Positions 26,501 through 35,157 of a stretch of DNA of 64,000 nucleotides are shown piece by piece. The stretch is from positions 25,040 to 89,039 of the forward strand of contig NZ_AYMV01000015.1 of assembly GCF_000633415.1 (NCBI RefSeq), read 5' to 3'. Both the position numbers and the translations under genes were made by a program. The stretch is from Leucobacter sp. PH1c (GTDB lineage: Bacteria; Actinomycetota; Actinomycetes; Actinomycetales; Microbacteriaceae). The first letter of the stretch is position 1; every line of letters starts with the position of its first letter. The notes beneath the pieces were generated by a model. That model had not been told where the DNA came from and did no database searches. It saw only the letters and a list, made by a program, of their open reading frames with translations.

Positions 26501-26529
26501 ACGCCGGAGGTGTGCAGGCCGGCGTTTTT
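26501..26529 (+). terminator. Intrinsic terminator or attenuator in the pilin leader
   Basis: ACGCCGG (26501-26507) pairs with CCGGCGT (26519-26525), followed by TTTT. It ends sortase transcription, but it also lies just downstream of the pilin promoter element, so pilin transcripts begin at or inside the stem. Confidence 0.65.
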
Positions 26530-26577
26530 GCATCAGGGCCTGAACGAGGGCTCTGTCTGAGGGAAGGAGACGTTCAG

Positions 26578-28095
26578 GTGACTGAACGCAACACGAAGCG
26601 GCGAATCGCCGCACTGCTCGGTACTGCGGCCGTGGGGATCACGGCCTTGATGGGGGCTGGCTCGGCCGCATTCGCGGCTCCCCAGAGCTACGGAGACATC
26701 GATTTCGATCGGGACGGCTCGCTCACGGTCCACAAGTACCTGCACCAGAAGACCCCGGGCTCGGGCGACATCAGCCAGGCTCCCGCGAACGGTGACTTCA
26801 CCGACCCGGTGCAGGGCGTGGTCTTCACCGCGTACCCGCTCCTCAAGGACGGCGCGGCCATCGACCTCACCCGCGCCGGCAGCTGGGACACGCTCGCCGC
26901 CCTCACCCCCGGTGACGCGTGCACCGCGCCCTCCGGCTACTCGCTCGGTGCGCCGATCGTGCTGCCGACCACCGACAACACCGGTGCGGCGAACGTAGCG
27001 CTCCCGATCGGGGCGTACCAGGTCTGCGAGACGTCGGCTCCGTCGAACATCATCGATGCGGCCTCGCCGTTCATCGTGACGATCCCGATGCCGCATGAGA
27101 CGGGCTGGGTCTACGACGTACACGCTTACCCGAAGAACGGCGAGGCGACGATCGAGAAGTCGATCGAGCAGCAGCAGGAGACCGGTCTCGGCTCCGTCGT
27201 GAAGTTCCCGGTGACCGCGCCGATCCCGACGGTGGGCGACGCGTGGACCGGCTTCGCGATCCGAGACACCCTCGATGCGCGTCTCGCGCCCGCTGCGGCC
27301 GCAGACATCGCGGTGACCGCGGATGGCACGGCGCTCGACGCCTCGTACTACGAGATCACGATCTCGGGCCAGCAGATCACCATGAACTTCACCGCGGCCG
27401 GTGTCGCGTGGCTGAACGAGGGCCCGAACGCGCAGGCCGGGACGAAGATCCAGGTCGTCTTCGCGGGCACCGTCACCTCGCTCGGCAACGGGACGATCAC
27501 GAACGACGCGCAGCTCTGGGTGAACAACCCGGGCTTCGATCCGAGCACGAACCCCCCGATCCCCTCGAACGAGGTCGAGACGCACTGGGGCTCCCTCGCC
27601 GTGCAGAAGCGCGCGGCCGGTACCACGGGCACCGAGGGGCGCCTGAACGGCGCCGTCTTCGAGGTCTACAACGCCGTCGACCCCTACGCGGCTGACTGCT
27701 CGACCGCCGAGGCGACCGGCGACGCCGTGGTGGTCAACGGTGAGACGAGCTTCGCCTCGCAGAACGGCGGCGTCATCGCCATCCCCGGTCTCTTCGTGAG
27801 CGACAACGTGAACCCCGTCATCGATGCCCAGCAGCGCTGCTACGTGCTGAAGGAGATCGCGGCTCCGGCCGGCTACGTCCTCCCCGCAGACCCGTTCACC
27901 GCTGTTGTGGTGAAGATCGGGCAGACCACGGTGTCGGACAACGTCGAGATCCTGAACACGCAGCAGGACGTCCCTGAGCTCCCGCTCACCGGTGCGGCCG
28001 GTCAGGTGATGCTCATCGCTGCCGGTGCTGCCGCCGTCGCGGTTGCGGCAGGTCTGGTCCTGATGAACCGCCGCCGTCAGTCGGCTGACATCTAG
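26578..28095 (+). CDS. Major sortase-assembled pilin (SpaA/FimA type, LPLTG)
   Basis: A 505-residue surface protein. The signal peptide probably ends after AAFA (residue 33). The pilin motif is WVYDVHAYPK (177-186), supplying K186 for polymerisation. The E-box is YVLKEIAAPAGY (422-433), which usually catalyses an intramolecular isopeptide bond. The sorting signal is LPLTG (468-472), followed by a hydrophobic helix and an RRR tail. This is the full plan of an FimA/SpaA backbone with several Ig-like domains. GTG is the start: AAGGAG lies 8 bases upstream and it directly precedes a basic N-terminus. The gene lies between its sortase and the tip pilin. Confidence 0.95.
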   Translation: MTERNTKRRIAALLGTAAVGITALMGAGSAAFAAPQSYGDIDFDRDGSLTVHKYLHQKTPGSGDISQAPANGDFTDPVQGVVFTAYPLLKDGAAIDLTRAGSWDTLAALTPGDACTAPSGYSLGAPIVLPTTDNTGAANVALPIGAYQVCETSAPSNIIDAASPFIVTIPMPHETGWVYDVHAYPKNGEATIEKSIEQQQETGLGSVVKFPVTAPIPTVGDAWTGFAIRDTLDARLAPAAAADIAVTADGTALDASYYEITISGQQITMNFTAAGVAWLNEGPNAQAGTKIQVVFAGTVTSLGNGTITNDAQLWVNNPGFDPSTNPPIPSNEVETHWGSLAVQKRAAGTTGTEGRLNGAVFEVYNAVDPYAADCSTAEATGDAVVVNGETSFASQNGGVIAIPGLFVSDNVNPVIDAQQRCYVLKEIAAPAGYVLPADPFTAVVVKIGQTTVSDNVEILNTQQDVPELPLTGAAGQVMLIAAGAAAVAVAAGLVLMNRRRQSADI

Positions 28096-28106
28096 TCAAG
28101 TCGGGA

Positions 28107-28146
28107 GCGGTGCGGGAGGGCGCCAGGGGGCGCCCTCCCGCACCGC
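28107..28146 (+). terminator. Perfect 18-bp hairpin after the major pilin gene
   Basis: GCGGTGCGGGAGGGCGCC (28107-28124) pairs perfectly with 28129-28146 around a 4-base loop AGGG. With no T-run it may be a partial terminator that gives more backbone than tip pilin mRNA. Confidence 0.8.
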
Positions 28147-28216
28147 ACTCCGCCCGTGGGGCGGGTCAATTCGGGTGTCGGTTGGGGTGGAGCGTGTGAG
28201 TAAGGAAGCAACGAAC

Positions 28217-31048
28217 ATGAAGACGAAACGGCGGGGCACGGGCCTCCGCGGTGCAGCACGACGGCAGGGGATCGGCGCCGGCGTCGCGTTCGGAATTGCG
28301 CTGACGCTGCTGGGCGGGTCACTGGCCCCCGCGCTTGCCGTCGGCAACGAGCCGGTTCCCGTTGACGAGACGAGTGCCACGACTGACGGGCCGGTGCTCG
28401 ACGCCGAATGGCAGGTCAGCGAGGGCGCCTCGGGCGAGGCCGCAGCGCCCCCCGCGGCGGAGCAGACGGGCGAGCCGTCGGACGAAGCGGCGAACGAACT
28501 GCCGGACGGAGCGTCGGGCGAGTCCTCCGGCGAACCGGCGGAGGCGCCGCAGGTGTCGCCGCTCGCCATCCCGCAGCCCACAGCGAGGACCGCGGTGATC
28601 ACCGTGAAGGTCGGCGGCGATCGGCGGGCCGACGGCTCGGTGGCGCCCCTCGCCGGGGTCCGCCTCGCCCTCCACGGCGCCGGGACCGGCACGGGTGGAG
28701 GCGGCGCAAGCGGCGCCGGCGTGATTCCTCCGCAGGGCTCGGCGGGCGCGCGGTACAACGCGGCCTGGAGCTGGACCACCTGTACCTCCGACGCCGACGG
28801 CGACTGCAGCTTCGAGGTCCCGGTCCGAAGCGGATCGATCTCGAGTACGGGCGTCCCGCAGGACACCCGGTTCTGGGTCGTGCAGGAGGCGGCACCGAGC
28901 GGGTGGTACATGAACCCGAACGTGCGGATCGGCTCGTTCGGAGCCTCGCCTGAGCTCACCTGGCAGTACCGCTTCCGCACCGACACTCGGCTGCGGGCCG
29001 GCGAGACCTACGCCTCGACGACGGCCATGCCCTGGAACACCACCGCGGCGGATCCGGACCGCTACTTCATGCGGAACCGCGTCGATGCGAACACCGAGGA
29101 CTGGTACGCCGCGAACGTCGGACGCACCACGGGCGTGTGGAACCAATCACGGGAGAACCCGCCCATGATCGGCGGATGCCCCATCGACATCGCGCTGATC
29201 GCCGACACCTCGGGCTCGTTGGGCGCGACCGGCATGGCCGGCCTCAAGGAGACCATGTCCTCCTTCGTCGCCGCGTTCCAGGGGACGAACGCGCGCATGG
29301 CGGCGTTCTCCTTCTCGAACCTGTCGCCCGGAGGCGGAGCGAGCAACCATCCGACGCTCATGCCGGTCACCACTTCGGCGCAGGCCGCCGCGTTCACCGC
29401 GCAGTTCGCCTCCTGGACGCCCGGCGGCGGCACCAACTGGGACGCGGGGTTCGCAGCGGCGGCGAACGCCCAGCCGCACTACGACCTCGCGATCCTCCTG
29501 ACGGACGGGAACCCGACCGTTCTGCGCGACAACCCCGGCTCGGGTTCGAGCGCGTACAACTCCATCCAGGACGTCGACGCCGGAGTGTTCTCCGCGAACC
29601 AGCTGAAGCAGGAAGGCACCCGCGTGCTCAGCCTCGGCGTGGGCCCCGCGCTCACGGTCGCGAGCGAGGCCAACCTGCGGTCAGTGTCCGGCCCCGCCAA
29701 GAACACCGATTACTTCCGGGCCGGCAGCTTCGATGAGGCCACGCAGGTGCTGGTCGAGCTCGCCCAGAAGCGCTGCACCGGCAGCATCGGCGTGCAGAAG
29801 CTCATCATCCCCGAGGGCGGCACCGTCTCCGACGCCGTGCCCGCTCCCGCGGGCTGGGAGTTCGGAGCGGGAACCACGACCGATGCGGCGCGGCTCACCC
29901 CGGCGGCACAGACCACCGTCGCCGGTGGCGACGGCAAGGTCGACTTCGGCCTGAGCTTCACCCCGGGCGCACGGAGCGTCGGCGTGCAGATCCACGAGGT
30001 GCAGCAGGACGGCTACACCCACGTGCCCGTCGGCGGGCAGAACGCCGTGTGCGTGAACCGGAACAGCGGGGCGCAGGTCGCCGTCACCAACTCGGGCGAC
30101 GCCGCACGGCCGGCCTTCGGAGTGGTGGCGAACGAGAACGAGCGGATCGAGTGCAAGATCTACAACCAGCCGAAGTCGCCTGGCGCGATCGACGCGGTGA
30201 AGTCCTCGGACCCCGCGTCGGGGACCGCGGTGACGCCGGGCCAAGAGGTGAGCTACACCCTCACGTTCACGAACTCGGGCGGCCAGGCAGCCCCTGTTGA
30301 GTATGACGACGTGCTCACCGGTGTGCTCGACGATGCGGATCTCATCGGCACGCCCACTGCGCAGTCGCCCCTCGCGGCGAGCTACGATGCGGGCACCCAG
30401 CGCATTCGGGTCACCGGCACGCTTCCCGCCGGGGACGTCAAGACCGTGACCTACCGCGTGAAGGTCAAGGAGGAACTGCCGGAGACGAGCGACGGCCGAC
30501 TCGGAAACTTCATCGTGACGACCGGGGAGGAACCGCCGACCGAGTGCGAGCCGGAGGATCCGCACTGCACCGAGCATCCCGTGGTGGCCACGCTCTCGTG
30601 GAGCAAGATCGACGGCGCCGAGCCGGCGAACCTGCTCAGCGGATCGACGTGGGTCCTCACGCCGTACGATGCCGCTGGGCAGCTCGTCCCTTCGGCCGCG
30701 ATCACCGTCGAGGATTGCGTGGCGGAGACCGAGGCCGAGTGCACCGGCGCGGACACGGACCCGCGTGCCGGGAAGTTCCGTCTCGAGCAACTCGCCCCCG
30801 GGCGGTACTCCCTGACGGAGACCGTGGCCCCGCCCGGATACCAGTTGCTCGACGCGCCGATCGAGGTCGTCCTGAACGCGAACCTCGCCCTCGGTGGGAT
30901 CGTGAACACGCAGTCCGAGGTTCCCGTGCTGCCGCTCACCGGCGGCCTGGGAGCGTCGTCGATCTTCCTCGGCGCCGCGGGCCTCGGCACGCTCGTCGTC
31001 CTCGGCCTGCTGCTCCAGCGCCGTCGCTCGATGATGGAGCGCGCATAA
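28217..31048 (+). CDS. VWA-domain tip pilin/adhesin with LPLTG anchor
   Basis: A 943-residue surface protein. A basic N-terminus and hydrophobic stretch form a signal peptide (to about residue 41), then a Glu/Ala/Ser-rich spacer (about 42-118) and a beta-rich domain. The VWA domain begins with the MIDAS motif ALIADTSGS (DTSGS at 330-334) and ends near residue 530. DUF11-like (VSYTLTFTNSGGQ) and SpaA-like (FRLEQLAPGRYSLTETVAPP) repeats follow. LPLTG is at 905-909, followed by a membrane helix and RRR. This is the usual plan of a pilus tip adhesin such as SpaC/RrgA. AAGGAAG lies 8 bases before the chosen ATG; earlier in-frame starts lack this. Confidence 0.93.
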   Translation: MKTKRRGTGLRGAARRQGIGAGVAFGIALTLLGGSLAPALAVGNEPVPVDETSATTDGPVLDAEWQVSEGASGEAAAPPAAEQTGEPSDEAANELPDGASGESSGEPAEAPQVSPLAIPQPTARTAVITVKVGGDRRADGSVAPLAGVRLALHGAGTGTGGGGASGAGVIPPQGSAGARYNAAWSWTTCTSDADGDCSFEVPVRSGSISSTGVPQDTRFWVVQEAAPSGWYMNPNVRIGSFGASPELTWQYRFRTDTRLRAGETYASTTAMPWNTTAADPDRYFMRNRVDANTEDWYAANVGRTTGVWNQSRENPPMIGGCPIDIALIADTSGSLGATGMAGLKETMSSFVAAFQGTNARMAAFSFSNLSPGGGASNHPTLMPVTTSAQAAAFTAQFASWTPGGGTNWDAGFAAAANAQPHYDLAILLTDGNPTVLRDNPGSGSSAYNSIQDVDAGVFSANQLKQEGTRVLSLGVGPALTVASEANLRSVSGPAKNTDYFRAGSFDEATQVLVELAQKRCTGSIGVQKLIIPEGGTVSDAVPAPAGWEFGAGTTTDAARLTPAAQTTVAGGDGKVDFGLSFTPGARSVGVQIHEVQQDGYTHVPVGGQNAVCVNRNSGAQVAVTNSGDAARPAFGVVANENERIECKIYNQPKSPGAIDAVKSSDPASGTAVTPGQEVSYTLTFTNSGGQAAPVEYDDVLTGVLDDADLIGTPTAQSPLAASYDAGTQRIRVTGTLPAGDVKTVTYRVKVKEELPETSDGRLGNFIVTTGEEPPTECEPEDPHCTEHPVVATLSWSKIDGAEPANLLSGSTWVLTPYDAAGQLVPSAAITVEDCVAETEAECTGADTDPRAGKFRLEQLAPGRYSLTETVAPPGYQLLDAPIEVVLNANLALGGIVNTQSEVPVLPLTGGLGASSIFLGAAGLGTLVVLGLLLQRRRSMMERA

Positions 31049-31067
31049 CCGGGGCCGGGAGGCTCGC

Positions 31068-31109
31068 GGCCGGTCGGTCTTTCCCCGTGCGGGGGAGGGC
31101 CGACCGGCC
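31068..31109 (+). terminator. Terminator after the tip pilin gene
   Basis: GGCCGGTCGG (31068-31077) pairs with CCGACCGGCC (31100-31109), then TT. It is 20 bases after the stop codon. Confidence 0.75.
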
Positions 31110-31466
31110 CTTGGGCGTTTCTCGGGGCTGCGTCCGACCGGACGTGCGCGGCCCCGCGCTCGGGCCCGCGGTCGAGTTCGAGGACTGCCCGCCGAGTGTG
31201 ATGGGGGGACATCTCGGCGGGCAGTCGTCGGGCGGCCCTCGACACGAACTCGGAGTTCGAATGGCGAGGGAAGATCCGCTCCACGCAGGAGCACAGCGCC
31301 GGGGGAGGGCATCTGCGCTCCTGCACCTCTTGAGACACCGCTTGCCGCGGGAATCTGACGCGGCGAAGGCGAGTTTTTCTGACATCTCGCGCTCTGATCG
31401 GCCCCGCACCGGCCGGGCGGCGCGCACACCCGAAGTTGACGGACGCGAAGTGAAAGGGCTCCACCG
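31110..31466. other. Structured non-coding stretch before the sigma-factor fusion gene
   Basis: No gene is seen. Three inverted repeats stand out: a perfect 14-bp stem GACTGCCCGCCGAG (31183-31196 with 31213-31226, 16-base loop); a 15-bp palindrome CGAACTCGGAGTTCG (31245-31259); and a one-mismatch stem 31285-31296 with 31313-31324. TCTGA, the -10-like core of the pilus promoters, occurs at 31354, 31378 and 31393. These could be regulator sites or a structured leader. Confidence 0.55.
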
Positions 31467-33314
31467 TTGAAGAACATCGATCCTGCTCAGGCCTCCGACA
31501 TCGCCCTGGTCGAGCTCACGCGGAGTGGCGTGAACGAGGCCTACGCCGAACTCTGGAAGCGGCACGCTCCCGCCGTCGTCACGGCCGCCCGATACTTCAC
31601 GGGATTCGATCCCGAGGATGTCGCCCAGGAGGCGTTCCTCCGCATCCTGCAGCAGATCCAGGCCGGCCGGGGCCCGGATACCGCGTTCCGGGCCTACGCG
31701 ATCATGACGGCGCGGAACGTTGCCACGAACATGGCGAGAGACCGGAAGAGCACCGAGATCACCGGCGTCGATGACAGCGCCTTCGAGGCGGCGAGCGCCG
31801 AGATTCCCGGAACCGAGGCCCAGGTCCTCAGAAGCGCCTTCACGCAGCAGGTGTTCGCATCGCTGCCGACCCGGTGGCAGGAGGTGCTCTGGTACCGGGA
31901 GGTCGAGGACCTGCCCGTGCAGGAGTTCTCGACCTATCTCGGGATGACGGAGAACGCGACGTCCGCGCTCCTCAAACGCGCGAAGGAGGGTTTCAAGCAG
32001 GCCTGGATCGCAGCCAACCTCGAACCGGTGGCCGGGCTGCCGCCTGAGTGCCAGTGGGTGGTCGACAAGCTGCCCCAACTCGTGCGGGGGAAAGCGACGA
32101 TGCACACCCGCCGGCGCGTGACCGCTCACTTCGAGACGTGCGCCCGGTGCGCGATTCTCTCTGAGCAGTCGGAGCAGCTGCACTCCCGCCTGGCGATGGT
32201 GCTCCTCCCCGCGCTGCTCGGCGGTGCTGGCGCCACCGGCTACCTCGCCTCATCCCAGTGGGGCGCCGCGACGGCGGGCGGGGCACCGGTGTTCGACCCG
32301 GCCGCGGCGTCGTCGCTGGCGCCGTTCACGGCGCCGCCAGCCGAGCCCGCGCTCGCTCCGCTCGCACCGGGAGACCCCGTGGCGGCGCTCGCGGGGGGCA
32401 CCGTGTCGAAGATCGTGGGGGTGCCGCTCGCCGCGCTCGCGGTGGGTGCGCTCGCGGTCTCCATCGCATTCACTGTCGCGGCGTCCCCGGGCTCGTCTCC
32501 CGCCGCCGTCGAACTGCAGGCCGAGGGGCCGAAGCACCCGCAGACCGCGCCGAGCGAGCGCGACGCGGGGGACGGCGAGCCGAGCGGAAAGGGAGCCGGG
32601 GCGAATGATGCGGGCGACCGCGGGGCGGACGCCGACGGGGCGAGCGACGACGGGGTGAGCGGCGGCGGGGCCACCACCGGGGACGACTCGGCGGGTGACG
32701 GCGATGGGGCGTCGGGGGAGAACGGCGCCGAGACCGGCGACGACGGCTCGGCCTCCGCGCCGACCTCGATTGCGTACGCCCCGCTCAGCGGCGCACCCAT
32801 CGACGGCGTGGAACCCGGGGTGTTCCCTCGACTGGTCGGCCTCGGTGCGTCGCAGGCGACGATCGATCTCACCTTCGCCAACGAGTACGGCGAGGCGGTC
32901 ACCCGCACGGTAGCCGCGGACCTGCAGGGCCGATGGGCCGCGAGCACTGTCCCCCTCATGGGGCAGGTCACGGTGACCGGGCGGCAGGCGTACACGATGG
33001 CGGATGGCGATCGCGTCGATGCGGAGGTGGTGCTCGGCACCTTCGCCGTCGGGTGGGGCCTCGACATCGCGGTCGACATCGAGTCCGCACAGAGCACACG
33101 CATCCGTGTGACCGGCGTCACCGGTGAGACGAGAAACCAGGTCGTCAATATCGAATCGACTGCGGTCGGGACCCTCGCCGCGCGGCAGGTCGCGACGGCG
33201 CCCGGCGAGGTGGTGCTGATCGTGCCGTACGCACGGGCCAGCCTCGGCGACCTGCACTACTGGCAGGGAGACACCTCAGAGGGGCCCCGGCGCGTCTGGT
33301 GGCGTCAACTCTGA
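31467..33314 (+). CDS. ECF sigma factor fused to anti-sigma zinc finger, hydrophobic segments and beta-rich domain
   Basis: A 615-residue protein. Sigma region 2 spans about residues 10-95 (FDPEDVAQEAFLRILQQI, AYAIMTARNVATNMARD) and region 4 about 120-180 (LPTRWQEVLWYREVEDLPVQ, TENATSALLKRAKEG). HFETCARC (221-228) is the Hx3Cx2C zinc-binding anti-sigma motif. Hydrophobic segments are at 241-260 and 315-338, separated by a Pro/Ala-rich stretch. An acidic Asp/Gly-rich linker (350-430) leads to a beta-rich C-terminal domain (430-615). A sigma factor and its inhibitor seem to be one polypeptide tethered to the membrane. The TTG start has AAAGGG 8 bases upstream. Location after the pilus genes suggests it drives them. 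Topology is uncertain: two true helices would put the C-terminus inside. Confidence 0.9.
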   Translation: MKNIDPAQASDIALVELTRSGVNEAYAELWKRHAPAVVTAARYFTGFDPEDVAQEAFLRILQQIQAGRGPDTAFRAYAIMTARNVATNMARDRKSTEITGVDDSAFEAASAEIPGTEAQVLRSAFTQQVFASLPTRWQEVLWYREVEDLPVQEFSTYLGMTENATSALLKRAKEGFKQAWIAANLEPVAGLPPECQWVVDKLPQLVRGKATMHTRRRVTAHFETCARCAILSEQSEQLHSRLAMVLLPALLGGAGATGYLASSQWGAATAGGAPVFDPAAASSLAPFTAPPAEPALAPLAPGDPVAALAGGTVSKIVGVPLAALAVGALAVSIAFTVAASPGSSPAAVELQAEGPKHPQTAPSERDAGDGEPSGKGAGANDAGDRGADADGASDDGVSGGGATTGDDSAGDGDGASGENGAETGDDGSASAPTSIAYAPLSGAPIDGVEPGVFPRLVGLGASQATIDLTFANEYGEAVTRTVAADLQGRWAASTVPLMGQVTVTGRQAYTMADGDRVDAEVVLGTFAVGWGLDIAVDIESAQSTRIRVTGVTGETRNQVVNIESTAVGTLAARQVATAPGEVVLIVPYARASLGDLHYWQGDTSEGPRRVWWRQL

Positions 33315-33521
33315 TCGGCGCGACCGCCAGATCCACTGCCCGATCTCGATGAGCGCGAAGACGAGCAGCAGGATCGCTGATCCCAGCACCACGACGAGTG
33401 CGGGACCCGGAGCGATCCGAGCGGCCGCGGAGAACGCGACCATGGAGCCGCAGAACAGCAGCGCGGCGAGCGCCGCCGCCCGCTTCCCGCTGCGCGGCGT
33501 CTTCGGGATCATGCGCTCCAC
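33276..33521 (-). CDS. Small two-helix membrane protein
   Basis: An 81-residue protein starting at GTG (an in-frame ATG at 33512 is the alternative). A basic N-terminus precedes two hydrophobic stretches, AALAALLFCGSMVAFSAAA and a longer one ending EIGQWIWRSRR. GAGGA lies about 9 bases before the GTG, in the 28-bp gap after the glycosyltransferase gene on the same strand, so the two are probably co-transcribed. Its 3' end overlaps the converging sigma-fusion gene by 39 bp. I do not recognise the family. A membrane partner of the glycosyltransferase is possible, but that is a guess. Confidence 0.6.
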   Translation of the reverse strand: MERMIPKTPRSGKRAAALAALLFCGSMVAFSAAARIAPGPALVVVLGSAILLLVFALIEIGQWIWRSRRSELTPPDAPGPL

Positions 33522-33549
33522 AGGGGTGTCCTCATCTCGATGAGCGGCC

Positions 33550-35115
33550 TCAGCGAGGCTCGCCCTTCACCGGGCGGAGGGAGACGTTCGCCTCGCGGGT
33601 CGCGTAGACGCGCTTCGCGGCGCTCGCGCGGATCGCCCCCGGTGTGGCGCGCAGGCGGAAGCGGCCGCCCGATCCGCCTGCGGCATTCCCCATCACCGAC
33701 CACAGGTCGACGCGGTCGTCGCCGTAGCTGCTCAGCAGCTCGGGGGAGAGGACGAAGGCGTACTCCAGGGCTCCCGTGTCGGGCGCAACCCGGACGAGCC
33801 GGCCCGTGAGCACGGTCGCGCGGCTGCGCCGACGCCCGCTCAGCAGGAGCCGGAGCTCGGGGGCGCCGTGCGCGAGGCCGGCGCCCACCCGGCGGCTGAG
33901 GCCGCGCGCATAGCGGTTCCCCCCGAACGCGCTGAGCCCCCGGTCGATTGCGCGGCCGAGACGCAGGCGGCCGGCGCTCGGCAGATTCCCGTCATGGAGT
34001 TCCTCGGGGCGCGCCGGCAGGGAGGCGACGCGCAGCTCGATCCCGCGCGCCGTACGCTCCGCGGCGGCAACCCGCGCATCGTGCGCGAAGCTCTGCTCGG
34101 CGCCGATGAGCGCGTCGAGGCCGGCCACGTCGCCCGCGCGGATGAGCTCGATCTTGCGGCGGTCGGTCGGGTGCGCGACGGTCGCGTCGAGCCGCTTCGG
34201 GAGGAACTCCTCGAGGAACGCCCGGTGCAGCTCCACCCAGTGCGCGCGACGCTCGGCGGGCATCGGCAGCCACCGCTTCGGCACGTAGAACCGCAGGCCC
34301 TTCCGCTGGAAGAACTGCAGCACGAGCTTTTGCGCGGCGGCGGTATCGGGAACCCCGTCGAGGAGGAGCTGCGCGATGCGCCGGCAGGAGGCGACGTAGT
34401 TCTCGGGCTCGATCGTGCGCGAGGAGATGTTCTGCCCGTCCTCGCGCAGCGCGATGAGGTAGAGCGGGTCTTTCCCGCAGAACAGGATCCGGTTCGCCCG
34501 CGTGTACGCCTCGGTGACGAAGATCCCGTCCTCGAGTCGCACCGGCTCCTCCGGGAAACGGAGGCCGAGCCGGAGCAGGAACTCGCGGCGGAAAAGCTTC
34601 TGCGGCGACAGCGTCTCCATGGCGCGGGCGATCGAGATCGGCCCCGCTGGGTGCCGCCGGAACAGCGACTGCACGAAGCGACCGCCCGTGCCGGCGAAGC
34701 GCGGGATCACGATATCCGCGGGATCCTCGCCCGCGGGCTGCTCGGCCAGCTCCACCATCTCGCGCAGCGCGCTCGGCGTCATCGTGTCGTCGGCGTCCAT
34801 GAAGAAGACGTACTCGCCGCGCGCGCGATCGATGCCGCGATTGCGGGGGATGCCCGGCCAGCCGCTGTTCGGCTGGTGCAGCGCGATGATGCGCGGATCC
34901 GCCGCGGCGAAGCGGTCGATCTCCGCTCCCGAACCGTCCGAGGAGCCGTCGTCGACCGCGATGACCTCCCAGTCCGTCAGCTCCTGCGCGATCAGCGAGT
35001 CCAGCGTGCCCGTGAGGTAGGGCATCGCGTTGTAGACGGGGATGACGACGCTGACGCGCGGCGCGCGCCCGGCGCTCGCCGTGGACTCCGTGTTCGCTGA
35101 GGGCTCCGTGCTCAC
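33550..35115 (-). CDS. Family 2 glycosyltransferase for a surface glycopolymer
   Basis: A 521-residue GT-A glycosyltransferase. The N-terminal nucleotide-sugar fold has VSVVIPVYNAMPYLTGTL, VIAVDDGSSDGSG, IPRNRGIDRARGEYVFFMDADD (DxD metal site near residue 107) and VRLEDGIFVTEAY. The C-terminal half is helical and then beta-rich (RATVLTGRLVRVAPDTGALE), similar to extensions in teichoic-acid glycosyltransferases of the TarS/TarQ kind. It likely decorates a wall polymer; donor and acceptor are unknown. No signal peptide or membrane helix is visible. The GTG start has GGAG about 9 bases upstream. A perfect 19-bp palindrome lies 24 bp before the start. Confidence 0.85.
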   Translation of the reverse strand: MSTEPSANTESTASAGRAPRVSVVIPVYNAMPYLTGTLDSLIAQELTDWEVIAVDDGSSDGSGAEIDRFAAADPRIIALHQPNSGWPGIPRNRGIDRARGEYVFFMDADDTMTPSALREMVELAEQPAGEDPADIVIPRFAGTGGRFVQSLFRRHPAGPISIARAMETLSPQKLFRREFLLRLGLRFPEEPVRLEDGIFVTEAYTRANRILFCGKDPLYLIALREDGQNISSRTIEPENYVASCRRIAQLLLDGVPDTAAAQKLVLQFFQRKGLRFYVPKRWLPMPAERRAHWVELHRAFLEEFLPKRLDATVAHPTDRRKIELIRAGDVAGLDALIGAEQSFAHDARVAAAERTARGIELRVASLPARPEELHDGNLPSAGRLRLGRAIDRGLSAFGGNRYARGLSRRVGAGLAHGAPELRLLLSGRRRSRATVLTGRLVRVAPDTGALEYAFVLSPELLSSYGDDRVDLWSVMGNAAGGSGGRFRLRATPGAIRASAAKRVYATREANVSLRPVKGEPR

Positions 35116-35138
35116 TCGGGGGGCTCCGTCCGGATCGG

Positions 35139-35157
35139 GTAGGAGGGGCCCTCCTAC
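35139..35157. promoter_or_regulatory. Perfect 19-bp palindrome before the glycosyltransferase gene
   Basis: GTAGGAGGGGCCCTCCTAC is an inverted repeat of 9+1+9 bases, 24 bp upstream of the glycosyltransferase GTG. It contains a GGAGG-like core in both directions and could be an operator or a hairpin controlling translation. Confidence 0.45.

Noticed and set aside
28165..28195. A third pilus promoter element before the tip pilin gene (GGTCAAT ... GTGTGAG)
   Set aside because: Spacing is wrong and only GTCA is shared; not convincing.
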